This document shows positions 53,727 through 62,577 of a stretch of 64,000 nucleotides of DNA, piece by piece. Position 1 is the first letter of the stretch. Each line of letters starts with the position of its first letter. The notes beneath the pieces were generated by a model. That model did no database searches. It saw only the letters and a program-made list of their open reading frames with translations, and had not been told where the DNA came from. The position numbers were made by a program, and so were the translations under genes. This stretch comes from Actinospica sp035493475 (GTDB taxonomy: Bacteria > Actinomycetota > Actinomycetes > Streptomycetales > Catenulisporaceae): the NCBI GenBank assembly GCA_035493475.1, contig DATJIF010000112.1, positions 178,583 to 242,582 on the forward strand, given 5' to 3'.

Positions 53727-56555
53727 ATGGACAGCGCGCCCACAACCGCGGACGGCTCCGCCGCGATCGGGCGGCGCGGGCCATTCGGAGAGGTCTTCGC
53801 AGGTCGCGGCGCCGAACTGCGACTCATCGAGCAGGCGCTGGACGCGGCGCACGCGCCCCGGGCGATCCTGCTGGAGGGGCCCGCGGGCATCGGCAAGAGC
53901 AGGCTGCTCGGGGAGGTCGGCGCCCGGGCCGAGCGTCACGGAATCAGGGTACTTGCGGGCAGCGCCTCCGAGTTCGAACGCGCGCTGCCCTTCGGCCTGG
54001 TGCTCGATGTCATCAATGACCTGAAATGGTCTGGCGCCCGGGACTGGGCCGGGGTCTCCGAGGCCGACCGCTTCCAGCTCTACCGCGAGATCCGCGAGGC
54101 GATCGCCGACCCGGGCCCCGGCCCCGGCACCCTCATCGTGCTCGACGACGTGCACTGGGCCGACGAGGCGTCCCTCGGCCTGCTGGAATTCCTGCTGCGC
54201 CGCCCGCCGACCGGACTGGCCGGGCTCGTGCTGTCCTGCCGCAGCGGGAGCTGCCCGCCCCGGCTCACCCGCGCGCTGCACGCGCTCGGCGGCGACCGCG
54301 TGGCCCGCGTACCGGTTCCGCCGCTGCGGCCCGCCGAGATCGACCTGCTGCTGCCCGGCCAGAACGCGTCCCGGCGCCGGCTGCTCGCCGAGGCCAGCGC
54401 GGGCAATCCGCTCTATCTCGGGCTGCTGTCCGAGCTGCCCGGGCACGCGCTGTCCGCGCTGGGCGGCGCGGCCCCGGTGCTCGACGAGACGCTCGCCGAA
54501 CTGCTCGACGAGACCATCCGGGCCGACCTGGCGAGCCTCGGCGGCGACGAGGCCGCGGTCGTGCGGGCCGCCGCGATCGGCGCGGCCGAGGTCGGCCCCG
54601 ACCTCGTCGCGGCCGTCGCCGAACTGCCCGAGGACCGCGTGCTCGAAGCCCTGGACGCGCTGGTGGCCCGGGGGCTGCTGGTCGAACGGCTGGGCCGGTT
54701 CCGCTTCGCGCACCCGCTGCTGCGCGCCGCCGCCTACCGGCTGTCCGGGCCGGGACGGCGAATCGGCGCGCACCGCCGTGCGGCCGAGTACCTGGACCGG
54801 GTCGACGCACCGCTGATGCTGCGCGCGCAACACCTGCAGCACGCGCTGCGCCCCGGCGACACCGAAGCCGCCGACCAGCTCGTCCGGGCCGCGCGCTCCG
54901 CGCTCGCCTCCGCCCCGGCCTCCAGTGCGCAGTGGCTCGGCGCCGTGCTGGCCGCGCTGCCGGACCCCGACGCGCAGGACACCGAGGAGGCCCGCGCCTC
55001 GCGTGTCGAGCTTGAACTCCTGTTCGCCCGCGCCCTGCTCACCTGCGGCCGGCTGGCCGAGGCCGAGGCCGCGCTGCAGAACCTGGCGGCCCGGCGCGGT
55101 TCCCGGCAGCGGGAGACGATGATGCTGCTGGCCCGGTGCACCCGGCTGCTCGGCCGGTCCCAGCAGGCGTACGCGATGCTCGAGGAGGTCGCGGCCGATC
55201 CGCGGGACGCGGACAGCGCCCTGGTCCTCGTCGAACTCGCCACCATCGACCTGATGAACGGGCGCTTCGACCGCGGGGCCGCGCGGCTGGCCCAGTACTT
55301 CGGCGGCGGGGAGTACCGCGAGGCGGGGCTCGCCGCGAACGTGCTGCTCGCCTTCGCGGCGGCCGGCCAGGGCAGCGCCGAGGCGGCGGTGCGCGGCTTC
55401 GAGGTCGCGGCCGCCGCGGTGGACGCGATGAGCGACGACGAACTGCGCGACATCATCGAGCACGTCGTCCCGGCGCTCTGCTGGGGCCTGTACGTCGTGG
55501 AGCGGCACGACCGGATCCTGGTGCTGCTGGTGCGCGCGGTCCGAGTGGCCCGATCCTGCGGCCACGCCTACGTGCTGCCGCATCTCTACACGCTGCAGGC
55601 GTCGGTCCTGATCCGGGTGGGCCGGCTCGTCGAGACGATCGCCGCGGCCGAGGACGCGGAGGAGACCGGCGAGGCGTACGGCTTCCCCGACGTGGTCGCG
55701 CTGGCCCGCTCGCATCGCATCAGGGCCCTGCTGTGGATCGAGGGGCCCGACGCGGTGCGCGGGCTGTGGGAGCAGGGCGGCCTGATGCACGTGCCCGACT
55801 CGACGCTGTTCAAGATGCTCGCGGACGTGATGCGGATCGAGGTCGGCCTGCTCGCCGGGTTCGCCGAGGCCGCCGAGGAGGGGGCCGGGCTGCGGCTGGA
55901 CGCGTCCTGGAACGAACTGGCCGTGCTGCGCGGCGCCTATATGGCGCTGGCCGCGGAGGTCGCCCTGGGCCGCGACGACCTCGACGCCGCGTGGGCCGCG
56001 GCGGAACTGGCGGTGGACTCGGCCGTGGAGGTGGGCCTGCCCGGGCAGTCGGGCCGCGCCCGGCGCGCGCTCGGCTCCGCGTGGCTCAGACTGGGCGAGT
56101 CGGCCGAGGCGGCGGCCGAGGCCGAAACGGCGATCGACTGCTACGCCAGGGCCGGCATGCCGATGGAGCAGGGCCTGGCCCACCTGCTCGCGGCCGAGGC
56201 GTACGCTGGACTCGGCGAGCCGGACGAGGTGGCCCGGCACATCACCGCCGCCCGCGCGCTGTTCCGGACGCACGGGGCCGACTGGATGGACCAGGACACG
56301 GTGCGCGTGCAGCGCCGGATCTCCGCCCGCTGGTCCCGCCGCCCCGTCGGCCGCGACGGGCTCTCGAAGCGCGAATACCAGATCGCCGAACTGGTCGCCG
56401 AGGGCCTGGCCAACCAGGAGATCGCGGAGCGGCTCTTCGTCAGCACTCGGACCGTGGAGACGCACGTCAGCCGGGTCCTGTCCAAACTCGGGATCACCTC
56501 GCGCTCCCGGGTCGCGCGGCGGCTCGAGCTGACCCGGGACGAGGCCGGGCGTTGA
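53727..56555 (+). CDS. LAL-type LuxR-family transcriptional regulator with AAA ATPase domain
   Basis: A 942-residue large ATP-binding regulator of the LuxR family. N-terminal ATPase: Walker A GPAGIGKS (51-58), Walker B LIVLDDVHWADEASL. A long tetratricopeptide-like helical middle follows, and a C-terminal LuxR helix-turn-helix reads LSKREYQIAELVAEGLANQEIAERL and VSTRTVETHVSRVLSKLG. ATG 53727 follows AGGGGG. Such regulators often act as pathway-specific activators or carbon-metabolism regulators in actinomycetes. Its target is not evident; candidates are the HTTM locus upstream or the GH12/TNT genes downstream. Confidence 0.92.
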   Translation: MDSAPTTADGSAAIGRRGPFGEVFAGRGAELRLIEQALDAAHAPRAILLEGPAGIGKSRLLGEVGARAERHGIRVLAGSASEFERALPFGLVLDVINDLKWSGARDWAGVSEADRFQLYREIREAIADPGPGPGTLIVLDDVHWADEASLGLLEFLLRRPPTGLAGLVLSCRSGSCPPRLTRALHALGGDRVARVPVPPLRPAEIDLLLPGQNASRRRLLAEASAGNPLYLGLLSELPGHALSALGGAAPVLDETLAELLDETIRADLASLGGDEAAVVRAAAIGAAEVGPDLVAAVAELPEDRVLEALDALVARGLLVERLGRFRFAHPLLRAAAYRLSGPGRRIGAHRRAAEYLDRVDAPLMLRAQHLQHALRPGDTEAADQLVRAARSALASAPASSAQWLGAVLAALPDPDAQDTEEARASRVELELLFARALLTCGRLAEAEAALQNLAARRGSRQRETMMLLARCTRLLGRSQQAYAMLEEVAADPRDADSALVLVELATIDLMNGRFDRGAARLAQYFGGGEYREAGLAANVLLAFAAAGQGSAEAAVRGFEVAAAAVDAMSDDELRDIIEHVVPALCWGLYVVERHDRILVLLVRAVRVARSCGHAYVLPHLYTLQASVLIRVGRLVETIAAAEDAEETGEAYGFPDVVALARSHRIRALLWIEGPDAVRGLWEQGGLMHVPDSTLFKMLADVMRIEVGLLAGFAEAAEEGAGLRLDASWNELAVLRGAYMALAAEVALGRDDLDAAWAAAELAVDSAVEVGLPGQSGRARRALGSAWLRLGESAEAAAEAETAIDCYARAGMPMEQGLAHLLAAEAYAGLGEPDEVARHITAARALFRTHGADWMDQDTVRVQRRISARWSRRPVGRDGLSKREYQIAELVAEGLANQEIAERLFVSTRTVETHVSRVLSKLGITSRSRVARRLELTRDEAGR

Positions 56556-56627
56556 CCGCTGCGCATCAGCCGGCTGCGACGATCCTCCCGGAGAATCCCC
56601 GGGCTGTACGACCCTGAGAACAGGTCA

Positions 56628-56641
56628 TCGAAGCGCTTCGA
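56628..56641. promoter_or_regulatory. LacI-type operator palindrome upstream of the GH12-like gene
   Basis: TCGAAGCGCTTCGA is a perfect 14-bp palindrome with the central GCGC typical of LacI-family operators for plant-polysaccharide genes (compare the CebR/CelR GAGCGCTC type). It lies 69 nt before the GH12-like start. A second inverted repeat, TCGTGCC/GGCACGA with a 7-nt spacer, follows at 56646-56666. Confidence 0.55.
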
Positions 56642-56710
56642 CACTTCGTGCCCTGCGTTGGCACGAGCCACCCACCATCGCAAGCAGTGCCGCATGCGAA
56701 CGGAGCAAAA

Positions 56711-57529
56711 GTGTCAACACGTCAGCTGATTCACCGTCTCGACCGCCCCGCCTTCGCCGGGATCCCCGATGCGGGCCGTCGTAAGTCCAGCAGTGGCAAG
56801 CAGGCCGGGTTCGACCGACTCGCCCTGATCGTCGCCGTCATCGCCGGGTTCCTGACCTTCGCGGCCCCGGCGCAGGCCCAGGTGTTCTCCACCTGCGCCC
56901 AGTGGGGCCAGTACACCCAGGGCAGCTGGACGATCTACAACAACATCTGGGGCGCGAACGCCGGCGCGCAGTGCCTGACTGTCAACAGCATCAAGTCCTG
57001 GTACGTCGACGCCGACCACTCCGGCGGCGGGGTCAAGTCCTACCCGAGCACCGGGGTCCAGCCCCAGACAACCCTGGCGCAGCTCGACTCAGCAGGCTAC
57101 TGGTACAACACATCCTCGGCCCCCGTCGCCGGCAGCGACGGATGGGACTGGACCGGCGACATCTGGTCGTCCGGCAACCTGGACGAGATCATGACCTTCG
57201 CCAGTTGGTCCGGGACGGCGGGCGGCTGGGGAACGCAGATCGCGTCCAACGTGACCATCGGCGGCGTGCTGTACGCGTCGGTCTGGCAAGCCAACCCCGG
57301 CTGGAACGTCCTGCAGTTCATCCCCGCCCAGCAGAGCAACACCGGCAGCGTCGACGTCTCGGCCGTCTGGCGATGGGCCGCGTCGAAGAACCTCCTGCAC
57401 AACACCACCCTGTCGTCGATGGCGTTCGGCATCGAGATCACCTCGACCAGCGGCGTGCAGAAGCAGTACTCGCTGAACTCCTACAGCGCCTGGTGGAGCA
57501 ACACCTCCGGCGGCGGATCAACCATCTAA
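56711..57529 (+). CDS. Secreted GH12-like endoglucanase/xyloglucanase
   Basis: A 272-residue exported protein. A long 35-residue n-region precedes the signal core LALIVAVIAGFLTFAAPAQA. The mature part matches GH12: IYNNIWGANAGAQCLTVNS, SGGGVKSYPS, DEIMTFASWSG with likely nucleophile E159, and FGIEITSTSG with likely acid/base E242. It would hydrolyse beta-1,4-glucan or xyloglucan outside the cell. I chose GTG 56711 because CGGAG (56701-56705) is 5 nt upstream. The LacI-type palindrome upstream suggests sugar-responsive control. There is no separate carbohydrate-binding module. Confidence 0.78.
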   Translation: MSTRQLIHRLDRPAFAGIPDAGRRKSSSGKQAGFDRLALIVAVIAGFLTFAAPAQAQVFSTCAQWGQYTQGSWTIYNNIWGANAGAQCLTVNSIKSWYVDADHSGGGVKSYPSTGVQPQTTLAQLDSAGYWYNTSSAPVAGSDGWDWTGDIWSSGNLDEIMTFASWSGTAGGWGTQIASNVTIGGVLYASVWQANPGWNVLQFIPAQQSNTGSVDVSAVWRWAASKNLLHNTTLSSMAFGIEITSTSGVQKQYSLNSYSAWWSNTSGGGSTI

Positions 57530-57621
57530 GCCGCGCGCATCGAGCGATCTCAGGAATCCCGAGCGCCGCGGGGTGTGCCAGCGGGCCACGCGCGCCCCGC
57601 AGTGCGCTGATGCTCCCGCGT

Positions 57622-57696
57622 GTCGGACAAGATCGATTGACGGGTCGTCACTTCCGGTGATTTCCTGGTTACCCCATACAATCGATCTTGTGCGAC
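57622..57696. repeat. Near-perfect 18-bp inverted repeat upstream of the TNT gene
   Basis: GTCGGACAAGATCGATTG (57622-57639) and CAATCGATCTTGTGCGAC (57679-57696) are inverted copies matching at 17 of 18 positions, separated by 39 nt. A TACAAT -10-like hexamer (57677-57682) overlaps the start of the right arm. It could be a paired operator around the TNT promoter, a GH12 terminator/attenuator stem, or the trace of a mobile element. Confidence 0.7.
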
Positions 57697-57726
57697 GCCC
57701 GGGCGCGCGCACTTCAGGGAGCCTCC

Positions 57727-58386
57727 GTGACCAAGCCCCGACTCCTGCTCACGCTCGCCGCCGCGGCCACCCTCGCGCTCGGAATCGCGGGCGCGGCCGA
57801 CGCGTCCACCGCCAAGCCCGCCGGACCTGCCGTCCTGAGCGACGCGTGCTCCGCGACGTACTACGAGGGCAACACGCTGCTCGGCCCGCAGGACCTGCCC
57901 GACTTCGGCCCCGTCGGCTTCCAGCTGGTCGGCTACGAACGCACCGGTTTCCAGAGCCCCGCCGACTTCCTCGCCGAGTTCCGCAACGCCTCCGGCTGGA
58001 TCTACCCGCCGGACAACGGCTACCAGCTCGACCTCTCCGGCAACCCGATCGAGTGGCACCAGCGCCTGTTCCGCGGGCAGGACATCGACCGCTACGGCAG
58101 CGTCTACGGCTCCTTCCTCGCTCCCGCCGGCACCCCCTACGCCCAGCGCGCGATCCCGCCGACCAGCCTGGAATCCACCCCGGCGGCGCCGTGCAACTAC
58201 CACGACTACGTGGTCCTCAAGCCCTTCACCGTGGACGCGGGCCCGATCGCCGCGTGGTTCGACCAGCCCGGCGGCGGCCTGCAGTACCAGCTCGACGCCG
58301 GCCTCGTCTCGGGCGCGCCCGCCCAGCTCAATGTGCTGTGGCTGCTGAACAACGGCTACCTCGCGGAGATCACGCCGCAGGTGTAG
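57727..58386 (+). CDS. Secreted TNT-domain protein (NAD+ glycohydrolase toxin type)
   Basis: A 219-residue protein with a Sec signal peptide (LLLTLAAAATLALGIAGAADA). Most of the rest matches the TNT (tuberculosis necrotizing toxin) fold: DRYGSVYGSFLAPAGTPYAQRA with R122-Y123, YHDYVVLKPFTVDAGPIAAWF, GGGLQYQL with Q186, and LLNNGYLAEI. In the Mycobacterium tuberculosis CpnT toxin the equivalent Arg, Tyr and Gln belong to the NAD+-cleaving site. Two cysteines (C41, C156) could form a disulfide. GTG 57727 has AGGGAG 5 nt upstream. There is no adjacent immunity gene that I recognise, which would fit a protein acting only outside the producer. Confidence 0.82.
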   Translation: MTKPRLLLTLAAAATLALGIAGAADASTAKPAGPAVLSDACSATYYEGNTLLGPQDLPDFGPVGFQLVGYERTGFQSPADFLAEFRNASGWIYPPDNGYQLDLSGNPIEWHQRLFRGQDIDRYGSVYGSFLAPAGTPYAQRAIPPTSLESTPAAPCNYHDYVVLKPFTVDAGPIAAWFDQPGGGLQYQLDAGLVSGAPAQLNVLWLLNNGYLAEITPQV

Positions 58387-58394
58387 CCGCCCGC

Positions 58395-58435
58395 GACCGC
58401 GGCGCCCGTCAGCCATGCTGACGGGCGCCGCGGTC
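58395..58435 (+). terminator. Strong hairpin terminator after the TNT gene
   Basis: A perfect 19-bp stem, GACCGCGGCGCCCGTCAGC (58395-58413) with its complement at 58417-58435, has a CAT loop and begins 8 nt after the stop. There is no T tract, as is typical in actinomycetes. Confidence 0.8.
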
Positions 58436-58564
58436 GGTCCAGGCAGACCGGTCAACCATGCGGTCCCTGCACCTGGATCCCACCCGCAGGTAGGGCCGAT
58501 GCCAGAGCCTTGACGGGCACACGAGTCTCGATTAATGTCCCCGCACGCAGTGATTGAGCGGTAA

Positions 58565-59437
58565 ATCAACCACATCTCCCGTGAACTGCTCGATTCACTC
58601 CTCCGCCTCGCCGACGAGCTCGGCTACGAGGACGAACTCACCGCGCACGCCCGCACGACCGTCGAGCGCATTCCCGGGCCGTCGCTCGGCCGAGACGGCG
58701 CCATCCGCGAATGGCTCGACGACCCGGTCGCCGAAGACCCGCTGCACCGCCACCAATCCCACCTCTACCCGCTCTATCCGGGTACTGAGTCGCTGTCGCC
58801 CGAGCTGCTGGAGGGCGCCGCGCGAAGCCTGGATCCGCGCGGCGACGAATCCACCGGCTGGTCGCTGGTCTGGCGGATCGCGTTGCGGGCGCGGCTCGGC
58901 CAGCCGGACGCGGTCGGACGGCTGCTCGCGCTGCTCTTCCGGGACATGGCCACGGATCGCGGAGATTGGTCCGGCGGACTGTACGCCAACTTCTTCGCGG
59001 CTCATCCGCCGTTCCAGATCGATGCCAATCTCGGGTACGTCGCCGCCGTCGCCGAATGCTTCGTGCAGAGCCACGACGGCCGAATCAGCCTGCTGCCCGC
59101 CGTTCCCGAGCAGTTCGCCGCCGGAAGCATCACGGGCCTGGTCGCGAAGCCCGGCGTGCAGGTCGATCTGGACTGGGGTCCCGCGGTGCCCGGCGAACGG
59201 CGCGAACTGGTCTCAGCCCGGCTGACGCCGCTGACCCCCGCGAGCCGCGGCACACATCAGGTCGTCCACGGCGCCGCGACGTGCGTCGTCGACCTGGCGG
59301 ACGGGCCCGTCGTGCTCGCGGAAGGTCCGTCAGGCACGCTGCGCTGGCATCCCGGTGCTCTCCCGCTCAATCAGGAAGGGGCGCAGCAGGGAGACGGCGT
59401 TGGTGGGCAGACGCCGCTCGTCCACAGCGTGCAGTAG
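58565..59437 (+). pseudogene. 5'-truncated GH95 alpha-L-fucosidase remnant
   Basis: One frame is open from just after a TAA at 58562 to 59437 and encodes about 290 residues of the C-terminal half of a GH95 enzyme: GAIREWLDDPVAEDPLHRHQ, SHLYPLYPG, TGWSLVWRIALRARLG, GGLYANFFAAHPPFQIDAN. Intact GH95 proteins are about 750-800 residues, so the N-terminal half is missing. There is no ATG or GTG before the conserved region; the first usable codon is a TTG at 58883, which is already inside it. The 3' end overlaps the convergent lacI gene. It is a relic, probably of a locus once controlled by that LacI regulator. Confidence 0.72.
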
Positions 59438-60319
59438 CAGGTCGACGGCCTGCTGAGCCATCTCGCGCTTCGGGATCGCCACCGTGGTCAGCGCCGGCTC
59501 GGCGTCGGCGAGCTGCGCGATGTCGTCGAGCCCGACCACGGAGACGTCGCCCGGCACGGATCTCCCGGCCCGCTTCACCGCCTCGAGCACGCCGACCGCC
59601 AGGACGTCGTGCGTGGCGAAGATGGCCGTGGTGTCAGGCTGCTGATCGAGGACGCGTACGGTCGCCGCGAGCCCTCCCCGCAGCGAGGACTCCGGCGCCT
59701 CGACGGTCAGGCCCGCCGCCTGGGCGCGCGATCCGGCGAACCCGCGCCAGAACCCGGCCGCCCGTTTGGCGTGCGCGGGCAGTTCGGTGATCACCGCCGC
59801 ACGGGTGTGCCCGAGCTCGCGCAGATGGCGGCCGGCCAGGAAGCCGGCGTGCTCGTAGTCGATGGTGACCACCGGCAGCGTGTCCGGAAGGTCGGTCTCC
59901 CAGGCGCACAGGGCGACCGGGAACTTCGCGTCCTTGAGCAGCGGCAGATGGTCGATCAGGTCGCGGTCGCCCGCGATCAGCAGCGCGTCCACGGATCTGC
60001 TGGTCAGGCTCGACAGGTAGCTGCGGGCCCGCTCGCCGTCCGACCGCGTGGTGCACAGCGTCAGGTGGTAGCCGTGGGCCTGGAGCACGTTCTCGACCTC
60101 TTCGACCACCTCCGAATAGAAGTAGCTCGCGACCGTGGGCACGAACAGCCCCATGGTCTGCGTCGAGCCGGTGGCCAGGGAACGGGCGACCAGATTGGGC
60201 GCGAAGCCGAGCTCCTCGATCGCCTGGCGCACCCGCGCCTCGGTCTCCGCCCCGAACCGGCCGCGGCCCGAGAGGATGTTGGACACCGTCTGCTTGCTGA
60301 CCCCCGCCAGGTCGGCCAC
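59330..60319 (-). CDS. LacI-family transcriptional regulator
   Basis: A 329-residue sugar-responsive repressor: helix-turn-helix ADLAGVSKQTVSNILSGRGRF, hinge LVARSLATGSTQTMGLFVP and a periplasmic-binding-protein-like effector domain (AIFATHDVLAVGVLEAV, VPGDVSVVGLDDIAQLADAEPALTTV). GTG 60319 is the only start because an in-frame TAG lies two codons upstream. The protein therefore lacks the usual TIKDV residues before ADLAGVS, leaving a slightly short first helix. Likely targets are fucoside or plant-glycan genes; the GH95 relic beside it and the palindrome before the GH12-like gene fit. Confidence 0.9.
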   Translation of the reverse strand: MADLAGVSKQTVSNILSGRGRFGAETEARVRQAIEELGFAPNLVARSLATGSTQTMGLFVPTVASYFYSEVVEEVENVLQAHGYHLTLCTTRSDGERARSYLSSLTSRSVDALLIAGDRDLIDHLPLLKDAKFPVALCAWETDLPDTLPVVTIDYEHAGFLAGRHLRELGHTRAAVITELPAHAKRAAGFWRGFAGSRAQAAGLTVEAPESSLRGGLAATVRVLDQQPDTTAIFATHDVLAVGVLEAVKRAGRSVPGDVSVVGLDDIAQLADAEPALTTVAIPKREMAQQAVDLLLHAVDERRLPTNAVSLLRPFLIERESTGMPAQRA

Positions 60320-60357
60320 GTGCTAGCCTCTGCCTGAAGGACCGTCAGGGGAGACCG

Positions 60358-60379
60358 GGGACGCGCTGAACTGCGTCCC
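60358..60379 (-). terminator. Hairpin between deaminase and lacI
   Basis: A 7-bp perfect stem GGGACGC/GCGTCCC with an 8-nt loop lies between the deaminase stop (60440) and the lacI start (60319), both on the - strand. It could end the deaminase transcript. A second weaker stem, CGGACC/GGTCCG, lies at 60400-60416. Confidence 0.4.
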
Positions 60380-60439
60380 GGATTTCAACATGCTGCCAGC
60401 GGACCCCGCCGGTCCGGCTCCGGGTGCACCGCGGAGGAT

Positions 60440-60919
60440 TCAGTGCGAGTCCCAGAATCCGTAGTGCGGCGCGGCGGCCTCGTCCTCGAGCAGCGGGCCG
60501 GTCACGTCGGTCGGCCGATTGCCCCCGGCGAACACCGTCCGGCAGGGGTGGTCGAGGGTCGGCACGTCCGGACCGGTTCCCGCGATGGCGATCAGGCGCT
60601 CCTCGGACAGGCCGTAGACGACCGTGCCGATCCCCGCCCAGAAGATCGCTCCGGAGCACATGGCGCACGGCTCGCACGAGGTGTAGAGCGTGTAGCCCGG
60701 GAGCTGGTCGTACGGGATCGCCCGCCACGCCTTGCGCACGAGGTTCGTCTCGGCGTGCCCGGTGACGTCGTCGCCGGTGACCACCGTGTTCTCCGCCTCC
60801 AGCACGATCGACCCGTCCGGCGCGACCAGGATGGCCCCGAAGGGATGGTTCCCGTGCTCGCGAGCATCGACGGACACCTGGATCGCGCGGCGCAGGAGCT
60901 CCTCGGTGGATGCGGTCAT
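60440..60919 (-). CDS. Nucleoside/guanine deaminase-like CDA-family protein
   Basis: A 159-residue zinc deaminase of the cytidine-deaminase fold. The active-site motifs are HAE (TGHAETNLVRKAW) and PCxxC (YTSCEPCAMCSGAIFWAG); the length and FGAILVAPDG start fit guanine deaminase or a nucleoside deaminase rather than cytidine deaminase. ATG 60919 has AGGAA 5 nt upstream. It is apparently monocistronic, with lacI downstream after a hairpin. The exact base is not decidable from sequence. Confidence 0.88.
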   Translation of the reverse strand: MTASTEELLRRAIQVSVDAREHGNHPFGAILVAPDGSIVLEAENTVVTGDDVTGHAETNLVRKAWRAIPYDQLPGYTLYTSCEPCAMCSGAIFWAGIGTVVYGLSEERLIAIAGTGPDVPTLDHPCRTVFAGGNRPTDVTGPLLEDEAAAPHYGFWDSH

Positions 60920-61053
60920 GGCGGTTCCTGTTCCAGAGACGGCGAAAGGCGGTGACGCTTCCCCTCGACCCTACGGCCGCCGCGGCAGATCTGTGTCCGG
61001 CCTCGCGGGTTAGCTGACGGTACGTTGTGCACCGCGAGTATGCGGAGTTTCGA

Positions 61054-62577
61054 TCACCGCGCGGGGAGGCGGACGGTGAAGCGGGCGCCGGTGCCGGATG
61101 GGGTTTCGGCGTGGACGGTTCCGCCGTGTGCGGTGACTAGTTCGTCGACCACGGCTAGGCCGATGCCGGTGCCGCTGCGGCGTGGTGCGCTTGCTCCGCG
61201 CCAGAAGCGCTGGAAGACGTGCGGTAGGTCCGCCTCGGGGATGCCGGGGCCGGTGTCGGTGACGATGAGTTCCGCGACGGGCGTGTCACTGAGGTCGGTG
61301 ACGGTGCGGGTGGTTACGGTCACGTCGCCGCCGGACGGGGTGAATTTCAGTGCGTTGGTCAGCAGGTTCGTGGCCACCTGGACCAGGCGGTCCTCGTCCG
61401 CGTAGACCTTCGCGGCCTCGAGGTGGGTGACGAGGTGCAGTCCGGCTTCCTCGAAGCTCGCGCCGAGGGCACGGCAGGTGCGCTGCGCCGCTGTGGCCAG
61501 GTCGGTGCTTGTGCGGGTGAGTTCGAGGCCTGCGGCTTGTGCGGCGGCGAGGGCGGAGAGGTCGTCGAGCAGCCGGTCCAGCCGCAGGATCTCGTCGTGC
61601 AGCGAGGAGAGCGCGGCGGTGTCCGGCTCGGCCAGTCCGTCGAGCATCTGCTCGCTGGCACCGAGCAGGATGGTGACCGGGGTACGCAGTTCGTGCGCCA
61701 CGTCGGCGACCATGGCGCGGCGCAGGGCGTCCTCGCGCTCGAGTGTGGCGGCCATCCGCGTGAAGGCCTGGGCGACCTGCCCGATCTCGCCGGGGCCAGG
61801 GCGCAGGCGGGCGGTGGCGTCCGGCTCGCCGCGTTCGATCGCCCCGGCCGCCTCAGCGAGCGCGGTCAGCGGTGCGGCGGTGCGCCTACTGGCGATCAGC
61901 GCGGCGATCGCGGCGAGCAGCACGGCCACTGCGGCGCCGATCGCGAGATTCTGCAGGATCGCCCGCCCGGCCTGCTCGGCGGCGCTCTGCCCGGCGGCCG
62001 GGAACGTGATCAGCACGCTGCCGACGGTGCTCCCGTCGACGACTATGGCAGCACCCTGCGCCGTCATGGAGGTCGTCATGGAGGTCGCGCTCGGCGATGC
62101 GCTCGGGGTCGGCGCGGCGGGCGCCGTTGCGGTAGCGAGAACCGCTGCTTCCATGCCCATGCCCGGCCCGGTCTCGCCGTGGTGGCCCATGGGCGCGGTG
62201 GCGCTCGGCTCGCCGTCATGGCCCTGGGTCGCGCCCATGTGGTGGTCCATCATGGGGCTCGGCGAGATCGTGGCGACCTGGCCGCCGGAGGTGTCCACGA
62301 TGACCAGCGTCGCGCCGTCGGCCTGAGCCAATGCCCTGGCGGCGGACAGATCGGCCTTGCTCCACGACCCGGCACTGGCGTACGCGTCGGACAGCGACGC
62401 CACGATCTGCCCTCGCGCCTGATCCCGCTGCTCGTTGACCAGCGCGCCGGTGTGGCTGGTCACCGAGTAGACCGCCAGGCCCGCGAGCAGACCCACCGCA
62501 CCGATCCCGACCAGCGCGAACGCCGCGAAGAGCCGCCTGCCCAACGGCCCCAGCATCCGCGCACCCGACCTGGTCAT
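61054..62577 (-). CDS. Sensor histidine kinase with His/Met-rich extracytoplasmic loop
   Basis: A 507-residue kinase: transmembrane segment 1 (LFAAFALVGIGAVGLLAGLAVY), extracytoplasmic sensor (42-205), transmembrane segment 2 (about 210-230), HAMP, phosphoacceptor H295 in DVAHELRTP, and a full ATPase domain (NLLTNALKFTP, DTGPGIPEADLPHVF, GTGIGLAVV). Residues 109-142 of the sensor contain MMDHHMG, GHHG and GMGM, 11 Met/His in 34 residues, as in copper or silver sensors. Its regulator is divergent (62706). I start at ATG 62577; ATG 62556 is an alternative, and neither ribosome site is strong. Metal sensing is inferred from composition. Confidence 0.85.
   Translation of the reverse strand: MTRSGARMLGPLGRRLFAAFALVGIGAVGLLAGLAVYSVTSHTGALVNEQRDQARGQIVASLSDAYASAGSWSKADLSAARALAQADGATLVIVDTSGGQVATISPSPMMDHHMGATQGHDGEPSATAPMGHHGETGPGMGMEAAVLATATAPAAPTPSASPSATSMTTSMTAQGAAIVVDGSTVGSVLITFPAAGQSAAEQAGRAILQNLAIGAAVAVLLAAIAALIASRRTAAPLTALAEAAGAIERGEPDATARLRPGPGEIGQVAQAFTRMAATLEREDALRRAMVADVAHELRTPVTILLGASEQMLDGLAEPDTAALSSLHDEILRLDRLLDDLSALAAAQAAGLELTRTSTDLATAAQRTCRALGASFEEAGLHLVTHLEAAKVYADEDRLVQVATNLLTNALKFTPSGGDVTVTTRTVTDLSDTPVAELIVTDTGPGIPEADLPHVFQRFWRGASAPRRSGTGIGLAVVDELVTAHGGTVHAETPSGTGARFTVRLPAR

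Noticed and set aside
57637..57682. TTGACG (57637-57642) with TACAAT (57677-57682) as a promoter pair for the TNT gene
   Set aside because: The spacer is 34 nt. Only the -10-like element is kept, as part of the inverted-repeat finding.
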